From Gammaproteobacteria bacterium (lineage in GTDB: Bacteria > Pseudomonadota > Gammaproteobacteria > Pseudomonadales > M0112), in the NCBI GenBank assembly GCA_006227085.1, contig SBFY01000222.1, positions 1-19,670 of the forward strand: a DNA stretch of 19,670 nt, written 5' to 3'. The position numbers and the translations under genes were made by a program. The notes beneath the pieces are model-generated. The model worked only from the letters and a program-made list of their open reading frames with translations, did no database searches and was not told the origin of the DNA. Below, in pieces: positions 6,294 through 13,796 of the stretch; the stretch's first letter is position 1, and the number at the start of each line of letters is the position of its first letter.

Positions 6294-7341
6294 AGTAGCC
6301 ATTGTTTCCTATGCGCAGACGCCGATGCGCCGTGATGCGGGTGCCAACAACGACGTTGAGATGTTGATGGGCACTTTGCAAGAAGCCTTGTCGAATGTTG
6401 GCATGACCCAGAAAGATATTGATTTCACCTGCTCAGGCAGCTGTGACTATCTGGGTGGTGCGGCATTTGCGTTTGTGAGTGCTGTTGATGCTTTGGGTGC
6501 GGTGCCACCCATTGCGGAATCCCACGTCGAGATGGATGCTGCATGGGCCCTGTATGAAGCCTGGCTGAAAATCCAGTGTGGCAAGGCCGATACCGCATTG
6601 ATTTACGGTTTCGGCAAGTCCTCACACTGTGCCTTGCCAGACATGCTGTGCCTGCAGCTGGATCCGTACGCCATGCAGCCGTTGTGGCCGGATTCAATTT
6701 CACTGGCCGCCTTGCAGGCGAATGCCCTGTTGCAGAGTGGCAAGTACACTGAACGGGACCTGGCAGAAGTGGTGGCCAATAGCCGTCGCAATGCCAAGGG
6801 TAACCCCAAGGCGCAGTTAAAGGGTGATTACACCGTTGAGCAGTTGCTTAAAGAGCCAACGTTTGTTTCCCCATTGCGCAAACACGATTGCTGTCCGATT
6901 AGCGATGGTGCATCGGTCCTGATCATGACGACACGGGAAAAGGCTGAGAAGCTGTGCAAGCGTCCGGCATTCATTACCGGTATTGATCATCGTATTGATG
7001 CCCATGGTCTGGGAATGCGTGACCTGACGGTTTCCACGTCAACCCGCATTGCTGGCGAGAAAGCCGGTGTGCACAAAGGCAAGGTGGACATCGCCGAGTT
7101 GTATGCGCCGTTCAGTCACCAGGAGTTGATCCTGCGTGATGCCTTGGGGCTGGATCCTGCAAAAACGAAGATCAACCCATCGGGTGGTGCGTTGGCGGGT
7201 CATGTGTTCATGGCCTGCGGCCTGGATCGTATTGGCGCGGTGGCGACCAGCATCATGAACGGTGAGGCGAGCCGGGGTGTGGCGCATGCAACATCCGGTC
7301 CGTGCTTGCAGCAAAACCTTGTCGCGGTATTGGAGGGTTAA
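6286..7341 (+). CDS. SCP-x/lipid-transfer-type thiolase homolog lacking the nucleophilic Cys (Ltp4-like)
   Basis: This 351-residue protein has the thiolase fold of the SCP-x/Ltp family: HDCCPISDGASVLIM (200-214) and NPSGGALAGHVFMACG (297-312), then a C-terminal ATSGPCLQQNLV. The position of the catalytic Cys (family pattern VEGACASGS) reads VEMDAAWAL at 81-89, so Cys is replaced, probably by Ala85. His306 of the usual GHP motif is kept, although Pro is lost, and Cys340 lies near the C-terminus. Without the nucleophile a normal thiolytic cycle is unlikely; a retro-aldolase-like or structural role, as for Ltp2-type enzymes, is plausible. Length and neighbours match what I recall of Rv3522. The start overlaps the upstream DUF35 gene by 8 bp. 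Confidence 0.82.
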   Translation: MREVAIVSYAQTPMRRDAGANNDVEMLMGTLQEALSNVGMTQKDIDFTCSGSCDYLGGAAFAFVSAVDALGAVPPIAESHVEMDAAWALYEAWLKIQCGKADTALIYGFGKSSHCALPDMLCLQLDPYAMQPLWPDSISLAALQANALLQSGKYTERDLAEVVANSRRNAKGNPKAQLKGDYTVEQLLKEPTFVSPLRKHDCCPISDGASVLIMTTREKAEKLCKRPAFITGIDHRIDAHGLGMRDLTVSTSTRIAGEKAGVHKGKVDIAELYAPFSHQELILRDALGLDPAKTKINPSGGALAGHVFMACGLDRIGAVATSIMNGEASRGVAHATSGPCLQQNLVAVLEG

Positions 7342-7344
7342 GTC

Positions 7345-8511
7345 ATGGCAAATGCATGTGCAGTAGTTGGTGTGGGCCAGTCTGCCCGTTATCGCAGCAA
7401 GATCAAGATGAGTATCGCGGGCCTGGTGCGTGAAGCCGCACAGGAAGCCTTGAAGGATGCCGGTTGTACCTGGAACGATATTGACGCGGTCATTATCGGC
7501 AAGGCACCGGATTTCTTTGAAGGCGTGGTGATGCCGGAAATCTATCTGGCTGAAGCGTTGGGTTGTGTGGGCAAGCCAATGTTGCGTGTCCATACCGCGG
7601 GTTCCGTGGGTGGTTCCACGGCGATTGTCGCTGCTTCCTATGTGCAGAGTGGGCAATTCAATCGTGTGCTGACGGTGGCGTATGAAAAGCAGTCCGAGTC
7701 AAACGCCATGTGGGCCTTGTCATCCAAGCAGCCGTTTTCCCCGCACCTGAATGCCGGTGCCGGTGGTTTCTTTGCGCCGATTATCCGGGAATACATGCGT
7801 CGTTCCGGCGCTCCGGCAGACACCGGTTGCAAGGTAGCGTTGAAGGATCGCAAGCATGCCCTGCGTAATCCGCGTGCCCATATGCACGAGAAGCCGGAAG
7901 ACCTTGACCTGGAAAAGTACGTGAACTCCTTCATGCTGTGGGAGCCGCTGCGTTTCTCGGAAGTCTGCCCGTCTTCTGATGGTGCCTGTGCGATGGTGCT
8001 GGCCAGTGAAGACCTGGCGAAGAAGTCACCCAATCCGCCGGCCTGGATCCATGGTGCTGCCATGCGCTCCGAACCGACCATGTACCCGTGGCGTGAGGAA
8101 GTGAACCCGCAAGCCGGCATTGATTGCGCGAAGGATGTGTATTCACAGGCGGGTATTACCAATCCGCGCAAGGAAATTGATGCGGCTGAAGTGTATGTGC
8201 CGTTTTCCTGGTATGAGCCGATGTGGCTGGAAAACCTCGGCTTTGCTGAAGTGAACCAGGGCTGGAAGCTGACGGAAGAAGGCGCCACGTTCATTGATGG
8301 TGGCGACATTCCGTGGAACTGCTCAGGTGGTGTACTGTCGTCGAACCCGATCGGCGCCTCCGGCATGATCCGTTTTGCGGAGGCTGCCTTACAGGTCCGT
8401 GGTATGGCGGGTGAACACCAGGTGGATGGTGCGAAAACTGCGCTGGGCCATGCGTATGGTGGCGGTTCGCAGTTCTTTGCCATGTGGATTGTGCGCTCTA
8501 CCAAGCCCTGA
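7345..8511 (+). CDS. SCP-x/lipid-transfer-type thiolase homolog with Cys-to-Ser change (Ltp3-like)
   Basis: This 388-residue thiolase-fold protein starts 3 bp after the previous stop, with GGAGGG at 7332-7337 as ribosome binding site. The nucleophile region reads RVHTAGSVGGSTA (81-93), aligning Ser87 with the catalytic Cys. The GHP motif is changed to SNP (333-335), replacing the catalytic His with Asn334, and the C-terminal GGGSQFFAM lacks the acid/base Cys. The SDGACAMVLA (211-220) and NPIGASGMIRFAE (334-346) family signatures remain. It is probably the partner of the preceding thiolase homolog in a hetero-oligomer with the DUF35 proteins. Length and context match Rv3523 as I recall it. An intrinsic terminator follows directly. 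Confidence 0.82.
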   Translation: MANACAVVGVGQSARYRSKIKMSIAGLVREAAQEALKDAGCTWNDIDAVIIGKAPDFFEGVVMPEIYLAEALGCVGKPMLRVHTAGSVGGSTAIVAASYVQSGQFNRVLTVAYEKQSESNAMWALSSKQPFSPHLNAGAGGFFAPIIREYMRRSGAPADTGCKVALKDRKHALRNPRAHMHEKPEDLDLEKYVNSFMLWEPLRFSEVCPSSDGACAMVLASEDLAKKSPNPPAWIHGAAMRSEPTMYPWREEVNPQAGIDCAKDVYSQAGITNPRKEIDAAEVYVPFSWYEPMWLENLGFAEVNQGWKLTEEGATFIDGGDIPWNCSGGVLSSNPIGASGMIRFAEAALQVRGMAGEHQVDGAKTALGHAYGGGSQFFAMWIVRSTKP

Positions 8512-8541
8512 GCATCACGGGGTGGTTGCCGCGCTTTGAAT

Positions 8542-8584
8542 AGCCAGCCGGTGAGGGCATAATCACCGGCTGGCTGTTTTGTTT
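8542..8584 (+). terminator. Intrinsic terminator after the second thiolase homolog
   Basis: A perfect 13 bp stem is formed by AGCCAGCCGGTGA (8542-8554) and TCACCGGCTGGCT (8563-8575) with an 8 nt loop, followed by GTTTTGTTT. It sits in the 101 bp gap between the second thiolase gene and the ligase gene, so it probably ends or attenuates the first transcription unit. The T-run is interrupted by one G. Confidence 0.82.
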
Positions 8585-8612
8585 CCGAAGATCGATAGCA
8601 GAGAGACTTTCC

Positions 8613-10247
8613 ATGACAACCAAGCATTTCAATATTGCCGACCTGTTTGAAATGGTGGCTGATGCTGCCCCTGAGCGAGAAGCGCTGATTTGTGGGGACC
8701 ATCGCGACACGTTTGCATCGCTGGAAGAGCGGGCCAATCGATTGGCGCACTATCTTTCCAGCCAAGGTCTGGGTGCGGGCGACCATGTCGGCTTGTACAT
8801 GTATAACTGCAATGAATATCTTGAAGCCATGCTGGCCTGTTTCAAGATTCGTGCGGTCCCCATCAATGTCAATTACCGCTACGTCGATGACGAGCTGTTA
8901 TACATTTTTGATAATGCGGATATGTCCGGCTTGATCCATCACCGGGAATTTTCACCTTTCATTGAAAAGGTTCGCGCAGCAGCACCCAAGCTGAAAGTGT
9001 TGGTGGCTGTTGATGATGGCAGTGGTGTGGATGCGTCATCGCTCGGTTCTGCCGATTACGAAAAAGCCATGGCGGGTTCTTCGCCGAAGCGTGACTTTGC
9101 CGAACGCTCTGATGATGACCTGTTCATTCTTTACACGGGTGGCACCACGGGTATGCCGAAAGGTGTGATGTGGCCCCATAAGGCGGTATTTTTTGCTGCG
9201 ATGAGCGGTGGTGGTGCCTTCACAGGCAAACCTTGCGAGAAGCCCGAAGATATCGTTGACCGCATGATGAACCCGGGTATCAGTGGTATTGCCCTGGCGC
9301 CACTGATGCATGGCGCGTCCTGGTGGTATGCCTGCATCATGTTGTTGGCCGGTAACAAGGTTGTCCTCAATCACCACCGCAGCCTGAAAGGTGAGCTGGT
9401 GTGGGATATTGTTGAACGCGAAAAACTCAACTCGGTCCAGATTGTGGGTGATGCCATGGCAATCCCGTTGCTGGATGCCTTGAAGGAAAATCCGGGACGC
9501 TGGGACTTGTCCAGCATTTTCAGTATCGGTTCCGGTGGTGCTGTGTTCTCTGAAGCGAAGCAGGCAGAGTTCAAAACCCATTTCCCGAATTGTTTCATTA
9601 CCAATGCCTTTGGTTCCTCCGAGTCCGGCCAGATGGGCGCAGACAGCGGCCAGAAAAAAGAAGGTAAAGGGCTGGGTAATGTGGTCAAGTCACCATTCAT
9701 GGATGTGATCGTGACCGAAGGCGAGGGTGCACCACGTCACGCGAAACCCGGTGAGACCGGTATTTTCTCCCGCTCCGGCCATATTCCGCGTGGGTATTAC
9801 AACGATCCGAAGAAAACGGCTGAAACCTTCATCGATGTGGATGGCAAGACCTGGTTGTTGACCGGTGATGCAGCACGCCTGGAAGATGATGGCCAATCAA
9901 TGACCATTTTTGGTCGTGGTTCCAATTGCATTAACTCGGGTGGTGAAAAAATCTTTCCGGAAGAAGTCGAGCAGGCACTCAAGGCGCATCCGGATATTTA
10001 TGATGCCCTGGTGGTGGCAACGCCGCACGATCGTTGGGGTAGCCAGGTCACCGCTGTTATTTCCACTCGCAATGGCAAGCAGTTGACGTTGGCCGAAGTA
10101 CAGGAAAAAGCGCGCCAGCATATTGCCGGTTACAAGGTGCCGCGCGAATTGCATATTGCGGCAGAGATTGGTCGCCAGCCGAATGGCAAGCCGGATTACA
10201 AATGGGCCAAGGCATTTGCATTGAGCAAGGAAGGCCTGGTCAAGTAA
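8613..10247 (+). CDS. Acyl-CoA synthetase, FadD19-like
   Basis: This 544-residue ANL-superfamily ligase forms acyl-CoA from a carboxylic acid, ATP and CoA through an acyl-adenylate. It has the P-loop YTGGTTGMPKG (174-184), the GSSESG (A5) region, LLTGDAARLEDDG (A7/A8 hinge region), GRGSNCINSGGEKIFPEEVE and the C-terminal catalytic Lys526 in NGKPDYKWAK. The PLMHGASWW and SINSGGEK-like segments and overall length resemble actinobacterial FadD17/FadD19, which activate C24-branched sterol side chains. The substrate here is inferred from that and from the neighbouring racemase. The ribosome binding site is a modest GAGAG at 8601-8605, and the gene follows a terminator, so its own promoter is likely, though I could not identify it. 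Confidence 0.9.
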   Translation: MTTKHFNIADLFEMVADAAPEREALICGDHRDTFASLEERANRLAHYLSSQGLGAGDHVGLYMYNCNEYLEAMLACFKIRAVPINVNYRYVDDELLYIFDNADMSGLIHHREFSPFIEKVRAAAPKLKVLVAVDDGSGVDASSLGSADYEKAMAGSSPKRDFAERSDDDLFILYTGGTTGMPKGVMWPHKAVFFAAMSGGGAFTGKPCEKPEDIVDRMMNPGISGIALAPLMHGASWWYACIMLLAGNKVVLNHHRSLKGELVWDIVEREKLNSVQIVGDAMAIPLLDALKENPGRWDLSSIFSIGSGGAVFSEAKQAEFKTHFPNCFITNAFGSSESGQMGADSGQKKEGKGLGNVVKSPFMDVIVTEGEGAPRHAKPGETGIFSRSGHIPRGYYNDPKKTAETFIDVDGKTWLLTGDAARLEDDGQSMTIFGRGSNCINSGGEKIFPEEVEQALKAHPDIYDALVVATPHDRWGSQVTAVISTRNGKQLTLAEVQEKARQHIAGYKVPRELHIAAEIGRQPNGKPDYKWAKAFALSKEGLVK

Positions 10248-10278
10248 CTTTCAGGAAACACAAACGGAGGGATTGTTC

Positions 10279-11106
10279 ATGTCAAACTTCGAAGCACTGG
10301 ATATCAGCACCAAGAATTGCACCATCGAGAAAGACGGTCATGTACTGATCGTGACCCTGAATCGCCCGGAAGCAAAAAATGCCCTGAGCAGCCAGATGAT
10401 CCTGGGCATGTATAACGCCTGGCGCCGATTGGATAGCGATCCGGAGTTGCGTATCGCGGTGCTGACGGGTAAGGGTGACACCTTCTGTGCGGGCATGGAC
10501 TTGAAGAGTGGTCCCGATGGTGACGCCGACGCCGCCATGATGCAGGAAAAAATGAAGGAAATCCCGGACCTGCACTGGCAGGCCCTGCTGCGCCATAACC
10601 AGCCCATGAAGCCTGTGGTGATGGCTGTGGAAGGCTATGCGCTGGCGGGGGGTACGGAAATCCTGCAAGGCACGGATATTCGTGTGGCTGCAGAAGATGC
10701 CACGTTTGGTGTGACCGAGTGCAAGCGTGGCCTGTTCCCGTTGGGTGGTTCTACCATTCGCCTGCGCCGCCAGATCCCGTATGCACTGGCCGCAGAAATC
10801 CTGTTGATGGGTCGTCATGTGACGGCACAGGAAGCCTTGCAGTGGGGCTTGATCAATCGTGTGGTGCCGAAAGGCAAGGCGCTCGAAGAGGCCCTGAAAA
10901 TTGCCCATGAAATTGCCGATGAGAATGCGCCCTTGTCTGTGCAGGCGATCCTCAAGTCCTTGCGTGAAAACCAGTTCGACCTGTCCGAAAAAGAAGCCTT
11001 GGCCAAGGAAGAGCAATTGGGTTGGACCGTTTTTGCCTCAGCCGATGCCAAAGAAGGCATGAAAGCGTTCAAGGAAAAGCGTAAGCCGGTCTATCAAGGT
11101 AAATAA
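10279..11106 (+). CDS. Enoyl-CoA hydratase, EchA19-like
   Basis: This 275-residue crotonase-fold protein probably hydrates a 2-enoyl-CoA. The oxyanion-hole segments (CAGMDLKSG at 70-78 and ALAGGTEILQGTD at 121-133) and both catalytic glutamates (Glu127 in GGTEI and Glu147 in FGVTE) are present, as in true hydratases. The run AGGTEILQGTDIRVA and the C-terminal DAKEG-x-x-AF-x-EKR closely match what I remember of mycobacterial EchA19, which acts on steroid enoyl-CoA. GGAGGG at 10266-10271 decides for the ATG at 10279 over an in-frame TTG at 10273. It follows the ligase gene by 31 bp, presumably in one transcript. Confidence 0.9.
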   Translation: MSNFEALDISTKNCTIEKDGHVLIVTLNRPEAKNALSSQMILGMYNAWRRLDSDPELRIAVLTGKGDTFCAGMDLKSGPDGDADAAMMQEKMKEIPDLHWQALLRHNQPMKPVVMAVEGYALAGGTEILQGTDIRVAAEDATFGVTECKRGLFPLGGSTIRLRRQIPYALAAEILLMGRHVTAQEALQWGLINRVVPKGKALEEALKIAHEIADENAPLSVQAILKSLRENQFDLSEKEALAKEEQLGWTVFASADAKEGMKAFKEKRKPVYQGK

Positions 11107-11126
11107 GCTGTTTTTTGATGTGTTGG

Positions 11127-11161
11127 AACAACAAACCCCGTGCCTGCGGGGTTTGTTGTTT
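11127..11161 (+). terminator. Intrinsic terminator after the enoyl-CoA hydratase gene
   Basis: AACAACAAACCCCG (11127-11140) pairs perfectly with CGGGGTTTGTTGTT (11147-11160), giving a 14 bp stem and a 6 nt loop whose 3' arm is T-rich. It occupies most of the 72 bp between the hydratase and racemase genes and ends just before the racemase ribosome binding site, so it should separate the ligase-hydratase unit from the racemase unit. Confidence 0.82.
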
Positions 11162-11178
11162 GGGAAGGAGGGAAAACC

Positions 11179-12342
11179 ATGGGGCCGTTGAAAGGTATTC
11201 GCGTTGTTGAAATGGCGGGCATTGGTCCGGGGCCTTATGCAGCGATGTTGCTGTCGGACCTTGGTGCTGAAGTGATCCGTATTGATCGTGCCGTGGCGAG
11301 TCCGGCGGGCATGGGTGATGTGTTGGCGCGAGGGCGCAAGTCGCTGGCCGTTAACCTGAAGTCACCAGAAGGCCAGGAAGCTGTCCTGAAACTGGTGGAA
11401 ACGGCCGACGTCCTGATTGAAGGCTATCGGCCCGGTGTGATGGAAAAGCTTGGCTTGGGGCCGGATGCCTGCCTGCAGCGCAATCCCCGCTTGGTGTATG
11501 GGCGTATGACGGGATGGGGCCAATATGGGCCGTTATCGCAAGCTGCAGGCCATGACATCAACTACATTGCGATTACCGGCGCCTTGGCCGCGATCGGTCG
11601 AGAGGATGGGCCCGTGCCACCGCTGAACCTGATCGGGGATTTTGGAGGCGGCACCATGTTCCTGGTAATGGGTGTGCTCGCGGCGTTGCTGGAAGCGGGC
11701 AAGTCCGGCAAGGGGCAGGTCGTTGATGCCGCCATTACGGATGGCACGATTTCGTTGATGTCCGCGATCCACTCGTTTGCGAGTGTGGGTTTGTGGAATG
11801 AAGGGCGTGGGACTAATTTGCTGGATGGTGGTGCGCCGTTTTATGACTGTTACCAGTGTGCCGATGGTGAATGGGTGGCAATTGGTGCCATCGAGCCCCA
11901 TTTCTTTGCCGAGTTGTTGCAGAAGATGGGATTGGAGTCGGTCGAGACTGGCGACAAGACCAGTATCAAGGGTTTTGAAACCCAGTTCGATCGCACCCGC
12001 TGGCCTGATCTGCGGAAAACCCTGAAGGAAGCCTTCGCCCGTCAACCGAGGGCGTATTGGTGTGAGCGACTGGAGGGATCGGATGGATGTTTCGCTCCGG
12101 TCTTGTCGACGCGTGAAGCGGCGACCCATGCGCATAACAAGGAGCGGCAAGCCTTTATTGAACGTCACGGTGTGTTACAGTCTGCACCGGCACCACGTTT
12201 CAGCCGGACGGTGCCCGAGGTGCAGGGTGATCCGGTGGCGGCTGGCGCCGATACGGACCGGTTGCTGACCGAGCTGGGTTATTCGGCAGAAGCCATCGCT
12301 GCATTGAAGTCAGCCGGCGCTGTGTTGCAGGGGGATGCATGA
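11179..12342 (+). CDS. Alpha-methylacyl-CoA racemase (family III CoA-transferase fold)
   Basis: This 387-residue protein belongs to the CaiB/BaiF fold and shows the racemase rather than the transferase pattern. His125 (AAGHDINYIA), Asp154 (LIGDFGGG) and Glu239 (AIEPHFF) align with the catalytic His126, Asp156 and Glu241 of Mycobacterium tuberculosis MCR. RGRKSLAVNLKSPEGQ, IEGYRPGVMEKLGLGPD and GRMTGWGQYGPL are further AMACR signatures. It would interconvert 2R- and 2S-methylacyl-CoA so that beta-oxidation can proceed on methyl-branched chains such as sterol side chains or isoprenoids. AAGGAGG at 11165-11171 fixes the ATG at 11179; an upstream GTG (11140) lies in the terminator hairpin. The stop overlaps the next start (ATGA). 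Confidence 0.93.
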   Translation: MGPLKGIRVVEMAGIGPGPYAAMLLSDLGAEVIRIDRAVASPAGMGDVLARGRKSLAVNLKSPEGQEAVLKLVETADVLIEGYRPGVMEKLGLGPDACLQRNPRLVYGRMTGWGQYGPLSQAAGHDINYIAITGALAAIGREDGPVPPLNLIGDFGGGTMFLVMGVLAALLEAGKSGKGQVVDAAITDGTISLMSAIHSFASVGLWNEGRGTNLLDGGAPFYDCYQCADGEWVAIGAIEPHFFAELLQKMGLESVETGDKTSIKGFETQFDRTRWPDLRKTLKEAFARQPRAYWCERLEGSDGCFAPVLSTREAATHAHNKERQAFIERHGVLQSAPAPRFSRTVPEVQGDPVAAGADTDRLLTELGYSAEAIAALKSAGAVLQGDA

Positions 12343-13022
12343 GCGATAAGGAAACATTCCAGGTCTTTGCCACGATCGCACGGAATCGTCGTTCCGTCAG
12401 GGCGTTCCATAAAGAGCCTGTGCCAGACGCGATCCTGAAGGAAGTGTTCGAGGCTGCACAAACGGCCCCATCGAATTGCAATACGCAGCCCTGGCAAGTG
12501 CATGTGGCTTCCGGTGCAGCGTGCGATCGTTTGCGCGAGAAAATTTCTGCCGTGGCGACAGCAGGGCAAATGCCGACCTGGGATTTCCCGTATGACTTCA
12601 ATTATCCCGGTGTTTACCGGGATCGCCAATACGCAGCGGCACGCACGTTGTATGAAGCCATGGGCATTTCCCGTGAAGACAAGGCTGGCCGGGCCGTTGC
12701 GTTCAATCGCAATTACACGTTTTTTGATGCGCCTCATGTGGCATTCCTCTTTTTGCCGGAGCCCTTTGGTTTGCGCGAAGCCGCTGACCTGGGAATGTAC
12801 GCCCAGAACCTGATGCTGGCGCTCACCGCGCATGGTATTGGCAGTTGCCCACAAACGGCCCTGAGTTTTTATCCGGATATTGTCCGGGCCGAGCTGGGTA
12901 TTCCGGCCGAGCAACGATTGTTGTTCGGCATCTCATTCGGTTACGCGGATGAATCCCATGCCTCATCAGCTGCCCGTACCGCACGCGCGGCATTGACGGA
13001 TATTGTGACGTTTCACTCCTGA
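12339..13022 (+). CDS. Nitroreductase-family flavoprotein
   Basis: This 227-residue protein has the FMN-binding nitroreductase fold: RNRRSVRAF (16-23) for the FMN phosphate, APSNCNTQPW (43-52) for the flavin and dimer region, and a C-terminal GIGSCPQTALSFYPDIVRAELGIP segment. Family members reduce nitro, quinone or activated C=C substrates with NAD(P)H; the true substrate is unknown. It is translationally coupled to the racemase gene through a 4 bp overlap and followed 8 bp later by the isomerase gene. That places it firmly in the acyl-CoA cluster, where a role on an enoyl or dienoyl intermediate is conceivable but not shown. Confidence 0.85.
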   Translation: MSDKETFQVFATIARNRRSVRAFHKEPVPDAILKEVFEAAQTAPSNCNTQPWQVHVASGAACDRLREKISAVATAGQMPTWDFPYDFNYPGVYRDRQYAAARTLYEAMGISREDKAGRAVAFNRNYTFFDAPHVAFLFLPEPFGLREAADLGMYAQNLMLALTAHGIGSCPQTALSFYPDIVRAELGIPAEQRLLFGISFGYADESHASSAARTARAALTDIVTFHS

Positions 13023-13030
13023 GAACGGTT

Positions 13031-13795
13031 ATGTCAGAGACAGTACTGAAAGAACTGCGTGACGGCGTATTGCTCATCACTTTGAATCGCCCACAGCGCA
13101 AGAACGCCTTCAGCGTTGAGCAATGGCACGCATTTGCCGATGCCATCGAGGCTGCCCAAGCCGATGACCATGTCAATGTGGTGGTGGTGACTGGTGCCGG
13201 TGGGCACTTCTCATCAGGTGTCGATTTGTCCGATTTTGGCGAGGAGAGTGCCAAGGCCTTTGAGCGTGCCTCCTGGGCAGTGATGAATTTTGATAAGCCC
13301 CTGATCGGTGCTGCCCCTGGTGCTGCCGTGGGTGGTGGTGCAACCTTGCTGTTCCATTGCGATGTGGTCTATGTCGGTGAAAGCCTGAAGATGCGCTTGC
13401 CGTTTGTGAGTCTTGGCCTGGTGCCGGAGTGGGCGAGCAGCTATATGTTGCAGGCCAATATCGGTGCGCGGCGTGCAGCAGAGTTGTTTTATACCGCCGA
13501 GTGGATTAATGCCGATCGCGCCATGGAAACCGGTATTGCTACCCGGGTGTATCCTGATGAACAGTTGCTGGATGCAGCGATGGCCAAGGCCACTGAAATG
13601 GCGCAATGGCCCGTGCGTTCATTGCAGGAAACCAAGCGCTGCCTGAAGGTGGCGCATGCCGCTGCCATCAAGGCGGCTGTGGATGCGGAAATGGCCGGCA
13701 TGAACAAACAGGCAGGAAGTCCGGAAAATATCGAAGCCGTCATGGCGTTCATGGAAAAACGCCAACCCGATTTCAGGAAACTCCTGAAAGGCTGA
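13031..13795 (+). CDS. Crotonase-fold enoyl-CoA isomerase-like protein
   Basis: This 254-residue crotonase homolog differs from the hydratase at 10279. The first hydratase glutamate position is Ala104 (GGGATLLFHCD) and the second is also not Glu. Instead it has LPFVSLGLVPEWASSYM with Glu133, the pattern of yeast Eci1/PECI-type delta3,delta2-enoyl-CoA isomerases, which use a single Glu there. It probably moves a double bond into the 2-position during oxidation of unsaturated acyl-CoA. Oxyanion-hole segments FSSGVDLSDFG (60-70) and AAVGGGA (98-104) are intact. It is the last gene of the cluster, and its stop lies one base before the stop of a convergent lipoprotein gene. Confidence 0.86.
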   Translation: MSETVLKELRDGVLLITLNRPQRKNAFSVEQWHAFADAIEAAQADDHVNVVVVTGAGGHFSSGVDLSDFGEESAKAFERASWAVMNFDKPLIGAAPGAAVGGGATLLFHCDVVYVGESLKMRLPFVSLGLVPEWASSYMLQANIGARRAAELFYTAEWINADRAMETGIATRVYPDEQLLDAAMAKATEMAQWPVRSLQETKRCLKVAHAAAIKAAVDAEMAGMNKQAGSPENIEAVMAFMEKRQPDFRKLLKG

Positions 13796-13796
13796 G

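Noticed and set aside
7638..8786. Long antisense reading frame (382 codons) opposite the second thiolase homolog
   Set aside because: It is a shadow of the plus-strand gene, runs through the intrinsic terminator, and its translation shows no recognisable domain.
11140..11178. Upstream GTG start for the racemase
   Set aside because: It would begin inside the terminator hairpin; the AAGGAGG site and the conserved N-terminus point to the ATG at 11179.
5301..13795. Horizontal transfer of the catabolic cluster as a mobile island
   Set aside because: By eye its base composition and codon use match the flanking housekeeping genes, and there is no integrase, tRNA target, IS or flanking direct repeat in the window.
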